Assembly (NCBI GenBank): GCA_902774035.1
Contig: CACYHA010000005.1
Span: forward strand, 16,768 to 80,767
Length of the DNA stretch: 64,000 nt
Direction: 5' to 3'
From: Oscillospiraceae bacterium
Lineage (GTDB): Bacteria > Bacillota > Clostridia > Oscillospirales > Acutalibacteraceae
In this document: one piece after another, positions 1 to 8,326 of the stretch
Layout: each line of letters begins with the position of its first letter
How positions within the stretch are numbered: position 1 is the first letter of the stretch
The notes under the pieces: generated by a model
The model's database searches: none
Seen by the model: only the letters and a program-made list of their open reading frames with translations
Told to the model about the DNA's origin: nothing
Position numbers and translations under genes: made by a program

Positions 1-396
1 GAAGGTCAAAATCGCGTTCAGATTGTCGTATTCGCCCGAAAGCAAAGTGGCAAGCGTCTGCTTTTCCAGCTCGCGCTCCACAGCCTCCACGCTTTCGCGG
101 CAATCGTCGAGCAAGTCGAGATCGCCCTCCTCGTCGGAGAGTTCGATCATCACCAGCGCGTCGTCAAAAGCGGTCTTCAGGTCGTTATAGGATTTGATTT
201 TGTTTTTGAGCATGGAGATGCGCTGCAGCACCTTTTGCGACGCGGCAAGGTCTCCCCAAAAGGCCTCGTCGGTCGTTTTTGCTTCCAGCGTTTCCACTTC
301 CTGTTGCATCTCGGTCAGGCCGACGGCAGAGGCAAGCTCCTGCAGCGGCTTTTCGCTTTCCAGTAAACGCAAACGTAATTCTTCAAATTGGATCAT
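1..396 (-). CDS. prfB: Peptide chain release factor 2 (N-terminal part)
   Basis: RF2 reads UAA and UGA stop codons and triggers release of the finished peptide on the ribosome. Only the first 132 residues are present; the gene runs off the left edge. The protein starts MIQFEELRLRLLESEK and reaches GEYDNLNAILTF at the edge, just before the HAGAGGTEA region typical of RF2. AAGGAA lies 9 bases before the ATG. The in-frame stop and +1 frameshift site that many prfB genes carry near codon 25 is absent: the frame reads AVGLTEMQQEVE straight through. The match to the RF2 N-terminal domain is good; the GGQ domain is outside the window. Confidence 0.9.
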   Translation of the reverse strand, partial: MIQFEELRLRLLESEKPLQELASAVGLTEMQQEVETLEAKTTDEAFWGDLAASQKVLQRISMLKNKIKSYNDLKTAFDDALVMIELSDEEGDLDLLDDCRESVEAVERELEKQTLATLLSGEYDNLNAILTF

Positions 397-438
397 GGCA
401 ACGGGTTCCTTTCTGCCAAACATAAATATACAGGTTAT

Positions 439-466
439 ATTATACACGATTATTTTGAATGTGCAA
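439..466 (-). promoter_or_regulatory. Sigma-A-type promoter of prfB
   Basis: On the minus strand, TTGCAC (461-466) and TATAAT (439-444) are separated by 16 bases, 43 bases before the prfB start codon. Confidence 0.6.
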
Positions 467-516
467 CATTTTTAAAATTATTTTCGCAAGAAATTACATA
501 AAATAAAGAAAACGGA

Positions 517-544
517 TTGCTTTTTTTCAGAAAAACGCTACAAT
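517..544 (+). promoter_or_regulatory. Candidate promoter of the zinc-finger gene and galU
   Basis: TTGCTT (517-522) and TACAAT (539-544) with a 16-base spacer, 29 bases before the ATG at 574. The -35 box is a weak match. Confidence 0.45.
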
Positions 545-573
545 AGAAGAAAAGTGATCTGAAAGGATTTTTT

Positions 574-1617
574 ATGAAGTATCAAAACCAACTCTGCGGC
601 GGCTGCGGCCTTCCGATGCGGGAAGGCGAAGACATCGTCGTTTGCCCCGACTGCGGCGCACCGCAGCACCGCGCCTGTTATGAAAAAGAAAACCGCTGCG
701 TGTTTGCCGAACGGCACGCCGAAGGCTTTGTCTGGACGGCAAGCGGCGCACCCGCCGCGAAAAGCGAAACCTTCCCCTGCCCCGTCTGCGGCCACAAGAA
801 CGTCCCCGGCGCCGCCGAATGCGCGCGCTGCGGCCAGCCCTTCGCCCCGGAAGCGACGCAAGAGCCGATTCTGCCGCGCACGGAGATCCGCACGGAGCAA
901 CTGATCGACGAGCTGTTCTTTGACGCGCCGAACGGCGAAGCGGAGCTCGAGCTCGACGAGAACGAACGCGAACAGGTGGAATTTGTGATCACACAGCGGT
1001 TGCTGCAGGCCACGCCCGGCATGACGGAAGAGCAGGCGCACGAACGCCTTTGCGGCCACCCGCTGCGCCAGGTCATGACCTTCCTTTCCGCCCGTGCGCT
1101 CACCTTTGTCAACAAATTCCGCAAGCTGGAAAACGGCAGCGCTTTCACCTGGAACTGGGCGGCGTTCCTCTTCACACCCTACTGGTTCTTTTACCGCAAG
1201 CTCTACAAGCCCGGCATCGTGGTCATGACCGTGCGTATCTGCCTTGCGATCGCCGTATATCAGCCGATGAGCCGGATCAGCGAGCTGATGCTGACGCTCA
1301 ACGAGGCCGTGCGCGCCGGCACGCTCACCGACGCGATGTATGCCGAAACGATGGAGCAGATCGGCGCCTTCGCCCCGATCATGGCGATCTCCATAGGCGT
1401 GCTGGTGCTTTTGGCCGTGCTGTCCGGCCTGCTGGCCGACCGGCTCTATCACCGCTATGTGCAGCAGACGCTTGACCGGCTCAAGCAGGAGGAGAGCCGC
1501 GACGCCTTTTTGGTGCATTTCCTGCGCAAAAGCGCCGTCAGTCCCCTGCTCGCCGCCCTGTCTTACGCTGCGGTCTCCGTCATTCCGAACCTGATCATGT
1601 CTTTCATTGCGCAATAG
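574..1617 (+). CDS. RING/zinc-ribbon membrane protein (DUF2628-like)
   Basis: 347 residues. A RING-like Cys/His cluster lies at about residues 8-36 (CGGCG, CPDCG, then H32 and C35). A second zinc ribbon (CPVCG, CARCG) lies at about 69-86. A hydrophilic linker follows, then a DUF2628-like membrane part with WNWAAFLFTPYWFFYR near 190 and hydrophobic helices at about 190-220, 267-290 and 322-347. This arrangement is common in Clostridia, where the function is unknown. The gene ends 12 bases before galU, so the two are probably co-transcribed. AAAGGA precedes the ATG. No enzymatic motif is visible. Confidence 0.8.
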   Translation: MKYQNQLCGGCGLPMREGEDIVVCPDCGAPQHRACYEKENRCVFAERHAEGFVWTASGAPAAKSETFPCPVCGHKNVPGAAECARCGQPFAPEATQEPILPRTEIRTEQLIDELFFDAPNGEAELELDENEREQVEFVITQRLLQATPGMTEEQAHERLCGHPLRQVMTFLSARALTFVNKFRKLENGSAFTWNWAAFLFTPYWFFYRKLYKPGIVVMTVRICLAIAVYQPMSRISELMLTLNEAVRAGTLTDAMYAETMEQIGAFAPIMAISIGVLVLLAVLSGLLADRLYHRYVQQTLDRLKQEESRDAFLVHFLRKSAVSPLLAALSYAAVSVIPNLIMSFIAQ

Positions 1618-1629
1618 GAGGGGTTTTCC

Positions 1630-2511
1630 GTGAAAGTCAAAAAAGCGATCATTCCCGCCGCCGGCCTCGGCACCCGCGTTTTGCCGGCATCCAAATCCAT
1701 CCCGAAGGAGATGCTCAACATCGTGGATCGCCCCGCGATCCAGTACATTGTCGAGGAGGCTGTCGCCGCCGGGATCGAGGATATCCTCATCATCACGAAC
1801 CGCGGCAAGGGCGCCATTGAGGACCACTTTGACCACGCCTTTGAGCTGGAGGCCAATCTCAAAAACGCCCCCGGCAAGGAAAAAATCTATGAAGACGTGG
1901 TCGCCCCGGCCAACATGGCAAACATCTACTTCCTGCGCCAGAAGGTAACAAAGGGCCTCGCCCACGCCATCCTCTGCGCCAAGAGCTTCATCGGGGACGA
2001 ACCCTTCGCCATTCTTTACGGCGACGACGTGACGGTCAACCCCGGGGGCAAGCCCGTGATCGGTCAGCTCTGCGACTGCTTCGAACAGTACGGCAAGGGC
2101 ATCGTCGGCGTGAAGGAAGTGCCGCGCAAGGATGTCAGCAAATACTGCTCGCTGGATATCACACCGGTAAAGGACAAGCTGATGGACGTCCACAACATCA
2201 TTGAAAAGCCGACGGAGGATCAGATCATCTCCTGCTATTCCATTCTCGGCCGCGTGGTCATGCCGCCGGAGATCTTCGAGATCATCGCCCGCACGCCGGA
2301 GGACCCGAAGGCACGCGAGGTCTACTTCACCGATTCCATGACGATCCTCGCAAAGGAACGCGGCTTGCAGGCGCTCGACTTTGAAGGCACCCGCTTCGAC
2401 ATGGGCAACAAGTTCGGCATCATGCAGGCAAACTGCGAAGTGGCCCTGCGCCACGACGAGATCGGCGAACAGTTCCGCGCGTACATCAAAGAATTGGCAA
2501 AGACGCTGTAA
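1630..2511 (+). CDS. galU: UTP--glucose-1-phosphate uridylyltransferase
   Basis: Makes UDP-glucose from UTP and glucose-1-phosphate, supplying glycolipid, teichoic acid and exopolysaccharide synthesis in the cytoplasm. At 293 residues it has the usual length. The nucleotide-binding start reads PAAGLGTRVLPASKSIPKEM, followed by EEAVAAGIEDILIITNRGK, FAILYGDDV, GIVGVKEV and RVVMPPEIF, all typical of GalU. AGGAGGGG lies upstream of the start. Its stop is followed by a hairpin at 2527-2554. It follows the zinc-finger gene and probably shares its transcript. Confidence 0.95.
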   Translation: MKVKKAIIPAAGLGTRVLPASKSIPKEMLNIVDRPAIQYIVEEAVAAGIEDILIITNRGKGAIEDHFDHAFELEANLKNAPGKEKIYEDVVAPANMANIYFLRQKVTKGLAHAILCAKSFIGDEPFAILYGDDVTVNPGGKPVIGQLCDCFEQYGKGIVGVKEVPRKDVSKYCSLDITPVKDKLMDVHNIIEKPTEDQIISCYSILGRVVMPPEIFEIIARTPEDPKAREVYFTDSMTILAKERGLQALDFEGTRFDMGNKFGIMQANCEVALRHDEIGEQFRAYIKELAKTL

Positions 2512-2526
2512 ATAGATATAGCATAA

Positions 2527-2554
2527 GCACCCTGCCGAAGAACCGGCGGGGTGC
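2527..2554 (+). terminator. Terminator after galU
   Basis: GCACCCTGCCG pairs with CGGCGGGGTGC across a 6-base loop, with one non-Watson-Crick position, followed by a short T-rich stretch. It lies between convergent galU and the epimerase gene and could serve both. Confidence 0.75.
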
Positions 2555-2576
2555 TGTTCGTTTTCAGGGCTTATTT

Positions 2577-3575
2577 TTATGCGTTCTTTTCTTTGATCCA
2601 CTGCACGGTGTCGCGCAGGGATTCATACGCCATCATCGGTTGGTAATCCAGATCGGCAGCGGCCTTTTCAAAGCTGAAATTGCAGTTTTCGCACAGCTTG
2701 TTCATGGAAAACGGCGTGACCACGGGCGGCAGCTTCATGAGCTTGAAAAACACGCCGATGGCGGGACAAAGGCGCAGGATCGTCTTTTTGTTCATCGCGA
2801 TCTTCGGCGGTTTTTTGCCGTTGATCTTCGCCAGCGTTGCAATGAACTCCTCCACCGTCAAACGCTCGCCGCACAGATAGTAGCATTCGCCGCCGTGTCC
2901 GCGCTCCGCCGCGGCGATCATGCCCTTGGCAACGTCGCGCACATCAACGAAATTATAGGCGCCGAAGGACAGCGTGACCGGAAACAGCCCCTTCAGATAC
3001 ATCTCGATCATGGTGCAGACGGGGTTCGTGCCGTAAATATCGTTGGGGCCGATGCAGCAGCTCGGCTGAACCACCACGGTCTTCAGCGTTTCGTCGTTGG
3101 AATCCATCACATACTGGCTCGCCGCGGCCTTGCTTTTTCCGTAGGCGCCCTCGATGGGGTCGGGGTCAAAAGCGGTCAGCTCGGTAATCTTTTCCATATC
3201 GTCCGTCACGGGCACACAGTCCACGGAGGAGACATAGACGAGGTTCTTCACGCCGCACTTTTTGCAGGCGGCAACCACGTTTTTCGTGCCATCATAGTTC
3301 ACGCTCCACACCAACTGATCGCGCTCGCCGGTGATGTCCACGATGCCGGCCACATGATAGACCGTTTCCGCGCCGGCAAAGGTTTTTTCAAGATAGTCGG
3401 TATCCGTGATGTTGCCGATGCATTTTTCAAAGCCGAGGTGATCGAATTCGGTGCAGTCGAAGAGCATTGCAAGACGCACGTCTTCTCCGCGTTCAGCCAG
3501 CGCGTGCACGAGCGCATAGCCGAGATAGCCGTTTGCGCCGGTGACGACGCTCAGTTTTTTGCCCAATGGGATCAT
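2577..3575 (-). CDS. NAD-dependent epimerase/dehydratase (extended SDR)
   Basis: 332 residues. The Rossmann motif GANGYLG is at about 14-20. DVSS-like VYVSSVDCVP is followed by the catalytic pair YGKSK at about 145, and by QPSCCIGPND, typical of extended short-chain dehydrogenases that act on nucleotide sugars, flavonoids or steroids. The substrate cannot be read from the sequence. Start choice is open: GAAAGGG abuts the ATG at 3573-3575 and would be correctly spaced (9 bases) for a TTG at 3564-3566 giving MGKKLSVVTGANG. The gene is monocistronic, between galU (convergent) and gap. Confidence 0.85.
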   Translation of the reverse strand: MIPLGKKLSVVTGANGYLGYALVHALAERGEDVRLAMLFDCTEFDHLGFEKCIGNITDTDYLEKTFAGAETVYHVAGIVDITGERDQLVWSVNYDGTKNVVAACKKCGVKNLVYVSSVDCVPVTDDMEKITELTAFDPDPIEGAYGKSKAAASQYVMDSNDETLKTVVVQPSCCIGPNDIYGTNPVCTMIEMYLKGLFPVTLSFGAYNFVDVRDVAKGMIAAAERGHGGECYYLCGERLTVEEFIATLAKINGKKPPKIAMNKKTILRLCPAIGVFFKLMKLPPVVTPFSMNKLCENCNFSFEKAAADLDYQPMMAYESLRDTVQWIKEKNA

Positions 3576-3655
3576 CCCTTTCGTTTTTTTCTATCATACC
3601 ACAGCTTGCCGCATTTGGCAACAGCTCAAAGATTTTTTAATAAAAGCGCACAAAA

Positions 3656-3677
3656 ACGCCGCGGAAAACCGCGGCGT
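3656..3677 (-). terminator. Terminator after gap
   Basis: A perfect 9-bp stem (ACGCCGCGG/CCGCGGCGT) with an AAAA loop (TTTT on the minus strand), followed on the minus strand by a T run. Confidence 0.85.
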
Positions 3678-3695
3678 GCTACGTTTGTCTGGTTC

Positions 3696-4730
3696 TTACA
3701 GCTCTGCGAAGTATTTGATGGTGCGGACCATCTGAGAGGTGTAGGAGTTCTCGTTGTCATACCAGGAGACGACCTGAACTTCATAGAGACCATTACCGAG
3801 GTCGATGACCATGGTCTGGGTCGCATCGAACAGGGAACCGTACTTCATGCCGATGACGTCGGAAGAGACGATGGGATCTTCGTTGTAGCCGAAGGATTCG
3901 CTCGCGGCAGCCTTCATGGCGGCGTTGATGCCTTCCTTGGTCACGTTTTCACCCTTGACAACAGCGGTCAGGATCGTGGTGGAGCCGGTGGGCACGGGCA
4001 CGCGCTGAGCGGAGCCGATGAGTTTGCCGTTCAGCTCGGGAATGACAAGGCCGATCGCCTTGGCAGCGCCGGTGGAGTTGGGAACGATGTTCGCAGCGCC
4101 GGCACGGGCTCTTCTAAGGTCGCCCTTTCTGTGCGGGCCGTCCAGGATCATCTGATCGCCGGTGTAGGCATGGATGGTGCTCATGATGCCGCTCTGGATG
4201 GCAGCGTAATCGTTGAGGGCCTTCGCCATGGGCGCCAGGCAGTTCGTGGTGCAGGAAGCAGCGGAGATGATCTGATCGTCAGCGGTCAGAGTGTCGTTAT
4301 TCACGCTGTAAACGATGGTCTTGAGGTCGTTGCCTGCCGGCGCGGAAATGACAACTTTCTTTGCGCCCGCGTTGATGTGCGCCATGCTCTTTTCCTTGGA
4401 GCAATAGAAACCGGTGCACTCCAGAACAACGTCCACGCCGATCTCGCCCCAGGGCAGCTCGGCAGCGTTGGCCTTCGCATAGATGGTGAGCACTTTGCCG
4501 TCCACGGTGATGGTGCCGTTTTCGTCGTCTGCGGTCACGGTGTGCAGATCTTCGCCGATCTTGCCGCAGTAGCCGCCCTGTGCGGTGTCATACTTGAGCA
4601 GGTGGGCAAGCATGGAAGGTTTGGTAAGATCGTTGATGGCAACGACTTCGTAACCTTCTGCGCCGAACATCTGACGGAACGCAAGACGACCGATACGGCC
4701 AAAACCGTTGATTGCAACTTTCACTGACAT
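3696..4730 (-). CDS. gap: Glyceraldehyde-3-phosphate dehydrogenase
   Basis: Type I GAPDH of glycolysis, oxidising glyceraldehyde-3-phosphate with NAD and phosphate. 344 residues, near the usual length. The N-terminal NAD fold reads [11 protein letters not shown]; the catalytic cysteine is C160 in [12 protein letters not shown]; the catalytic His lies in [11 protein letters not shown]; the C-terminal [13 protein letters not shown] is canonical. GAGGT lies upstream of the ATG. It is monocistronic with its own terminator at 3656-3677. An Asp (ND at 33-34) in the cofactor loop fits NAD preference, as in glycolytic enzymes. Confidence 0.97.
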   Translation of the reverse strand: MSVKVAINGFGRIGRLAFRQMFGAEGYEVVAINDLTKPSMLAHLLKYDTAQGGYCGKIGEDLHTVTADDENGTITVDGKVLTIYAKANAAELPWGEIGVDVVLECTGFYCSKEKSMAHINAGAKKVVISAPAGNDLKTIVYSVNNDTLTADDQIISAASCTTNCLAPMAKALNDYAAIQSGIMSTIHAYTGDQMILDGPHRKGDLRRARAGAANIVPNSTGAAKAIGLVIPELNGKLIGSAQRVPVPTGSTTILTAVVKGENVTKEGINAAMKAAASESFGYNEDPIVSSDVIGMKYGSLFDATQTMVIDLGNGLYEVQVVSWYDNENSYTSQMVRTIKYFAEL

Positions 4731-4776
4731 AAGAGATACCTCCGAAAAATGTTTTTTGAAAATAAATTTCGTGTAT

Positions 4777-4804
4777 ATATTAGCCTAAAATCTCTTTTTT
4801 TTCA
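4777..4804 (-). promoter_or_regulatory. Candidate promoter of gap
   Basis: Minus-strand TTGAAA (4799-4804) and TAATAT (4777-4782), 16-base spacer, about 46 bases before the start codon. Confidence 0.45.
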
Positions 4805-4870
4805 ACTGAAAAATGAAAAAAGGCGGCGGTTTTGCAAAAGTTTGTGAATCTCAACCAAAAAGGACAGTTT

Positions 4871-6229
4871 TTACTGCAGATTTTTTGCTGGACTGCTGCC
4901 GGAAACAAAGGAAACGCGGAAGACGGTTCCGGTTTTTTCGCCGCTTTCGGCAGTGATCGTCGCGCCGATGAGGGTCGTGATCTGCTTGAGGATCGGCAGG
5001 CCGAGGCCGTGGCCGCCGGCAGAAGCCCGCGCCTTGTCGCTGCGGTAAAAGCGTTCAAAAACATGGGACAGGTTCTCTTCGGAGATCACGGCGCCGAAAT
5101 TCTGGATCGTGAGGATCGCCTGCTTTTTTGTCGTTTGCAGCGTCACGCGTACCCGGCCGCCGTCGGGCTCATATTTGAGCGCGTTTTCCAGCAGACTGTT
5201 GCAGATGCGCTCGGCAAATTCCGTTGTCGCCATAGCGCTGACATTTTCCGCGATCTCGTCTTCGACCGTGATGTCGCGATCAAAGGCCACGGATTCCATC
5301 TGCAGCACGGCTTTCTGCGCCGCGCCGGTCAAATCTACGGGAACGCTCTGCACATGCAGCAACGGCGATTCCAGCGCGGAGAGCGAGAGCATTTCGTTGA
5401 TCATGCCCATCATGCCCTTTGCCGCGTCATCGGTGGAATCCAGCCATTGCCGCTGGGAAGCGACCGTTTCCTCCGGGTTGCTCTTCATGATGCTGTTGTT
5501 GGCAAGGATCACCGTGATCGGCGTTTTGAGATCGTGGGAAACATCGTCCACGAACTGCCGCTGCATCTGCATGGCGCGCTCCATGGGCTTTGCCGCCAGC
5601 TTGGCCAGCCAGTTGCTCACCACCAGCAGCAGCCCCATGGCAAGCACGAAGCCCAGCGCGAACAGGGAGAACATGCGCAGAAGCTGGAGCGCAAAATCCG
5701 ACTCGTTCGCCAGCGCGATCTTCCAGCCGCCGTCGGCAGCTTCCTTGCAATAATACAAACCTGCACTGAGCTTTCCGAAGGGCTCGCGCAGCGTCAGGAT
5801 CTCCCGAACCGCAGCGTCAATGATCGAATCGTCGGTTGTTTTGACGCTTTTGGCAATGGACACCTTCCGGGTGTCGTCGTCATAGAACACCGTGACGATT
5901 TTGTTGCGGTCCACGGAAAGGGGAGATTTTTTCGCACCGGGCCGCACCGGAGAGGCCTTCGGCTTCCTGCGGCTGGAAACATCGGTTATTTCGGAATAGA
6001 CCGGCTGGCTTCCCGCCGCCGGATCCGCGGCGTCTGCCGCATCCAGCGAGCGAAACATTTCGTTCGGGGCGTTCACCTGCTCGAGCACCTGGAACATGGT
6101 GATGCGCAGCTCCCGGTAGGCACTGTTCACCTGCATGACGCCGAGCACGATCAGCACAGCCAGCAGCACGGCGCCGACCAGCACCATGTTGGACAGCACA
6201 AACCGCTTGTGATAGCTTTCCCGCATCAT
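4871..6229 (-). CDS. Sensor histidine kinase
   Basis: 452 residues; membrane sensor of a two-component pair. TM1 is at about 13-33, an extracytoplasmic region at 34-180, TM2 at about 183-206, then HAMP-like and HisKA/HATPase domains. The phosphorylated His is H232 in DVSHDLKTPITV. The N box reads SLLENALKY; the G1 box is QNFGAVI (Asn where many kinases have Asp, a common variant in Clostridia); the F box is FERFYRSDKA; G2 is GHGLGLPIL. The start overlaps the regulator stop by 4 bases (ATGA). A second ATG (4871..6226) is equally possible; GGAGG lies 4 or 7 bases upstream respectively. The signal sensed is unknown. Confidence 0.92.
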   Translation of the reverse strand: MMRESYHKRFVLSNMVLVGAVLLAVLIVLGVMQVNSAYRELRITMFQVLEQVNAPNEMFRSLDAADAADPAAGSQPVYSEITDVSSRRKPKASPVRPGAKKSPLSVDRNKIVTVFYDDDTRKVSIAKSVKTTDDSIIDAAVREILTLREPFGKLSAGLYYCKEAADGGWKIALANESDFALQLLRMFSLFALGFVLAMGLLLVVSNWLAKLAAKPMERAMQMQRQFVDDVSHDLKTPITVILANNSIMKSNPEETVASQRQWLDSTDDAAKGMMGMINEMLSLSALESPLLHVQSVPVDLTGAAQKAVLQMESVAFDRDITVEDEIAENVSAMATTEFAERICNSLLENALKYEPDGGRVRVTLQTTKKQAILTIQNFGAVISEENLSHVFERFYRSDKARASAGGHGLGLPILKQITTLIGATITAESGEKTGTVFRVSFVSGSSPAKNLQ

Positions 6230-6897
6230 ACCACCTCCAGCCGGTAGCCCAAACGCTGAATGTTCCGGATCACAACCTTTGATTTGAGAAACTTCAGCTT
6301 TTTGCGCAAAAAGGAGATATAGACCTCCACGTTGTTGTCTGTCACTTCCGATTCCACGCCCCAGACCTTCACGATCATCATCTCTTTCGTAATCGTTGCC
6401 GTGGGGTTATAGAAAAACAGCTTGAACACCTCGAACTCCTTGCGGCTGAGCTGCACCCGTTCGGAGCCGCAAACAAGCTCGGCGGAGCGCAGATCCAGCG
6501 TCAGATCACCGAACCGCATCTGATCCACCACGACCTGCCCCATGCGCCGCGTCAGGGCGTTCACCCGCGCGAGCAGCTCCTCCGTGTCAAAGGGCTTGGT
6601 CATATAATCGTCGGCGCCGCTGTTCAGCCCGATCACCTTGTCGTGCACCGCCGTACGCGCCGTGAGCATCAGCACCGGCGTGGCGATCCCCTTTTGCCGC
6701 AGCCGCTGCACAACGCCGAACCCGTCCAGCCCGGGCAGCATGACGTCGAGGATGATCAGCTCATATGAAAAGCCCTCCGCATAATCCAGCGCAGACGGAC
6801 CGTCATGCACGGCGTCCACCAGGAACCCGTGCTGCTGCAAGATTTTTTGGATCGCGTTTGCAAGCGAGATCTCGTCTTCCACAACGAGTATATTCAT
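6226..6897 (-). CDS. OmpR/PhoB-type response regulator
   Basis: 223 residues. The receiver domain has VEDE at 6-9, the phospho-acceptor D51 in LIILDVMLPGLDG, T79 and K101 in YMTKPF. A winged-helix DNA-binding domain follows (LSRKEFEVFKLFF, VWGVESEVTDNNVEVYISFLRKKL). I chose ATG at 6897 (MNILVVEDE): AAAGG lies 9 bases upstream of it, whereas the ATG at 6906 touches the ribosome site. The longer upstream reading frame crosses a repeat and the promoter. It is the first gene of a regulator-kinase operon. Confidence 0.93.
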   Translation of the reverse strand: MNILVVEDEISLANAIQKILQQHGFLVDAVHDGPSALDYAEGFSYELIILDVMLPGLDGFGVVQRLRQKGIATPVLMLTARTAVHDKVIGLNSGADDYMTKPFDTEELLARVNALTRRMGQVVVDQMRFGDLTLDLRSAELVCGSERVQLSRKEFEVFKLFFYNPTATITKEMMIVKVWGVESEVTDNNVEVYISFLRKKLKFLKSKVVIRNIQRLGYRLEVV

Positions 6898-6928
6898 TGC
6901 AACCATCCTTTCCCCTTTGTCTTCTGCC

Positions 6929-6960
6929 ATTATACTACAAACGAAAGCTGAAAAAAAGCT
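6929..6960 (-). promoter_or_regulatory. Promoter and possible autoregulatory site of the two-component operon
   Basis: TATAAT on the minus strand at 6929-6934. The -35 region lacks a good TTGACA but holds two direct copies of AGCTTT (plus-strand AAAGCT at 6944-6949 and 6955-6960) spaced 11 bp apart, the spacing usual for tandem binding by OmpR-family regulators. Confidence 0.4.
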
Positions 6961-7003
6961 AAAAAAGAAAAACCGTCTTTGTTTTTCACCGTGCGCACGA
7001 GAA

Positions 7004-7121
7004 GCGCGGCGAAACGCGGCGGCGGAAGGCTGTGCGCTGCGCGCACAGCCGAAAAGGGCGGGCCCGCCCTTTTCGCGCGCGGCCTTCGGCCGCGCGCTTC
7101 CGCCGCCGCGTTTTGCCGCGC
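7004..7121. repeat. Three-hairpin GC-rich element, copy R1
   Basis: Outer arms at 7004-7028 and 7097-7121 pair over 25 positions with one mismatch. Inside are three hairpins: 7028-7050 (GGCTGTGCGC arm), 7052-7073 (a 22-bp perfect palindrome with arm AAAAGGGCGGG) and 7075-7097 (GCGCGCGGCC arm, TTC loop). It sits between the two-component promoter and the tsf terminator. It belongs to a family with copies at 14439, 38351, 48741, 53749 and 53953. Confidence 0.8.
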
Positions 7122-7153
7122 AGAAAGGAGACATGTTTCTAAGGCCGCGCGAT

Positions 7154-7183
7154 AAAAAAACAGGGCGGCAAAACACCGCCCTG
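7154..7183 (-). terminator. Terminator after tsf
   Basis: CAGGGCGG pairs with CCGCCCTG around an 8-base loop, with an 8-base T run on the minus strand. Confidence 0.9.
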
Positions 7184-7204
7184 CTGACTGCTAACAGCTA
7201 ACTG
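7184..7204. repeat. 7-base periodic repeat, site 1
   Basis: CTGACTG, CTAACAG and CTAACTG, three heptamers in a row, ending 3 bases from the tsf stop codon. It is one of several heptad tracts at gene 3' ends in this window. Confidence 0.6.
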
Positions 7205-7207
7205 CTC

Positions 7208-8314
7208 TTATTTCACCATGCTCGCGATCTCGGCCGCAAAGTTGTCGGCCTTCTTCTCGATGCCTTCGCCGCGCTGGAAGCGGGTGAAGCCGGTGACTTT
7301 GATTTCCGCGCCGAGCTGCTTGGCAACAGAAGCCACATAGCCGGCGACGTTGCCATCAAAGAGATCGGTGCGCACGAACGGCTGGTTCAGCAGGCAGATC
7401 TCCTTGATCTGCTTGGAGATGCGGCCATCCACGGCTTTGCCGAAGATCACGTCGGAAACGAACTGATCCTTGAGCGAAACCGCAACCTCGGCAAGCTTCG
7501 CGATGCCTTCCTTGGAAAGGAAGTTGAACAGGAACTTGTTGTTCTTCTGCTCTTCATAAGCGGCAACGTCCTCGGCGCTCCAAAGCTGTTCGGCAAGCAC
7601 CTTGTCGAAGACCTTCTTCAGGATGGGCTTCGGCAGGGAGTCGGGCTTGTTGAGTGCGCTCTCGATGGTGATGAGCTTCATCTTTGCGCGTTCCTCGTCG
7701 GAAATGTCGCTCTCGCTGAGATATTCGGGGCTCATGGCCGCGATCTGCATGGCGATGTTCTTGCCCATGGCAACGAATTCATCCTTCGCTGCGGTGGCGT
7801 CGTCGGTCTCAAACTGCACCATCACGCCAACGCTGCCGCCGGCATGGATGTAGGTTTCCACGATGCCGTCCACGCGCGCAAAGCGGCGGACCTTCATGTT
7901 TTCGCGGATGGCAAGGAAGAGCTCCTGCACGGCGGCCTCAACGGTCATGTCTTCGCCGCTCAGGGTTTCGGCAAGCAGAGCGTCGACGTCTGCCGGGTTC
8001 TTTTCGGCAACGGTCTTCGCGATCTTGCCGGCAAGCTCCACAAACTGCGGGTTTTTGGCCACAAAGTCGGTCTCGCAGTTGACTTCCACAAGCACGCCGA
8101 CCTTATTCGCCTTATCGTTATAAGCGACAACAACGCCTTCGGCTGCCACGCGGGAGGATTTCTTCTGCTGGGTAGCAAGTCCTCTTTCCTTGAGGATCTC
8201 ATTGGCCTTTTCCATGTCGCCTTCGGCTTCCACGAGGGCCTTTTTGCATTCCATCATGCCGACGCCGGTCTTTTCGCGCAGCGCCTGGACATCTTTTGCG
8301 GTAAATGCTGCCAT
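7208..8314 (-). CDS. tsf: Elongation factor Ts
   Basis: Guanine-nucleotide exchange factor for EF-Tu. The UBA-like N-terminus (AAFTAKDVQALREKTGVGMM) and the TDFVAKN motif (near 81-87) are canonical, as is the C-terminal CLLNQPFV and FTRFQRGEGIEK. At 368 residues it is about 60 longer than the roughly 300 usual in Firmicutes: extra sequence lies at about 225-290, between the ALNKPDSLPKPI stretch and the KQIKEICLLNQPFV stretch. It is the second gene after rpsB, 12 bases downstream, and has a strong terminator. Confidence 0.95.
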   Translation of the reverse strand: MAAFTAKDVQALREKTGVGMMECKKALVEAEGDMEKANEILKERGLATQQKKSSRVAAEGVVVAYNDKANKVGVLVEVNCETDFVAKNPQFVELAGKIAKTVAEKNPADVDALLAETLSGEDMTVEAAVQELFLAIRENMKVRRFARVDGIVETYIHAGGSVGVMVQFETDDATAAKDEFVAMGKNIAMQIAAMSPEYLSESDISDEERAKMKLITIESALNKPDSLPKPILKKVFDKVLAEQLWSAEDVAAYEEQKNNKFLFNFLSKEGIAKLAEVAVSLKDQFVSDVIFGKAVDGRISKQIKEICLLNQPFVRTDLFDGNVAGYVASVAKQLGAEIKVTGFTRFQRGEGIEKKADNFAAEIASMVK

Positions 8315-8326
8315 AATTCTTCCTCC

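Noticed and set aside
1-396. prfB programmed frameshift
   Set aside because: The reading frame is continuous through the region where the shift site normally lies.
538-2601. 687-residue open frame on the minus strand
   Set aside because: It is antisense to the zinc-finger gene and galU, which have strong family motifs and ribosome sites; the frame stays open because of GC-rich third positions.
2640-4727. 695-residue open frame on the plus strand
   Set aside because: Antisense to the epimerase and gap genes; His/Arg/Gly-rich and without any domain.
7004-7121. Rho-independent terminator cluster
   Set aside because: The hairpins lack T runs, and true terminators (7154-7183, 14558-14590, 54060-54090) lie separately beside the elements.
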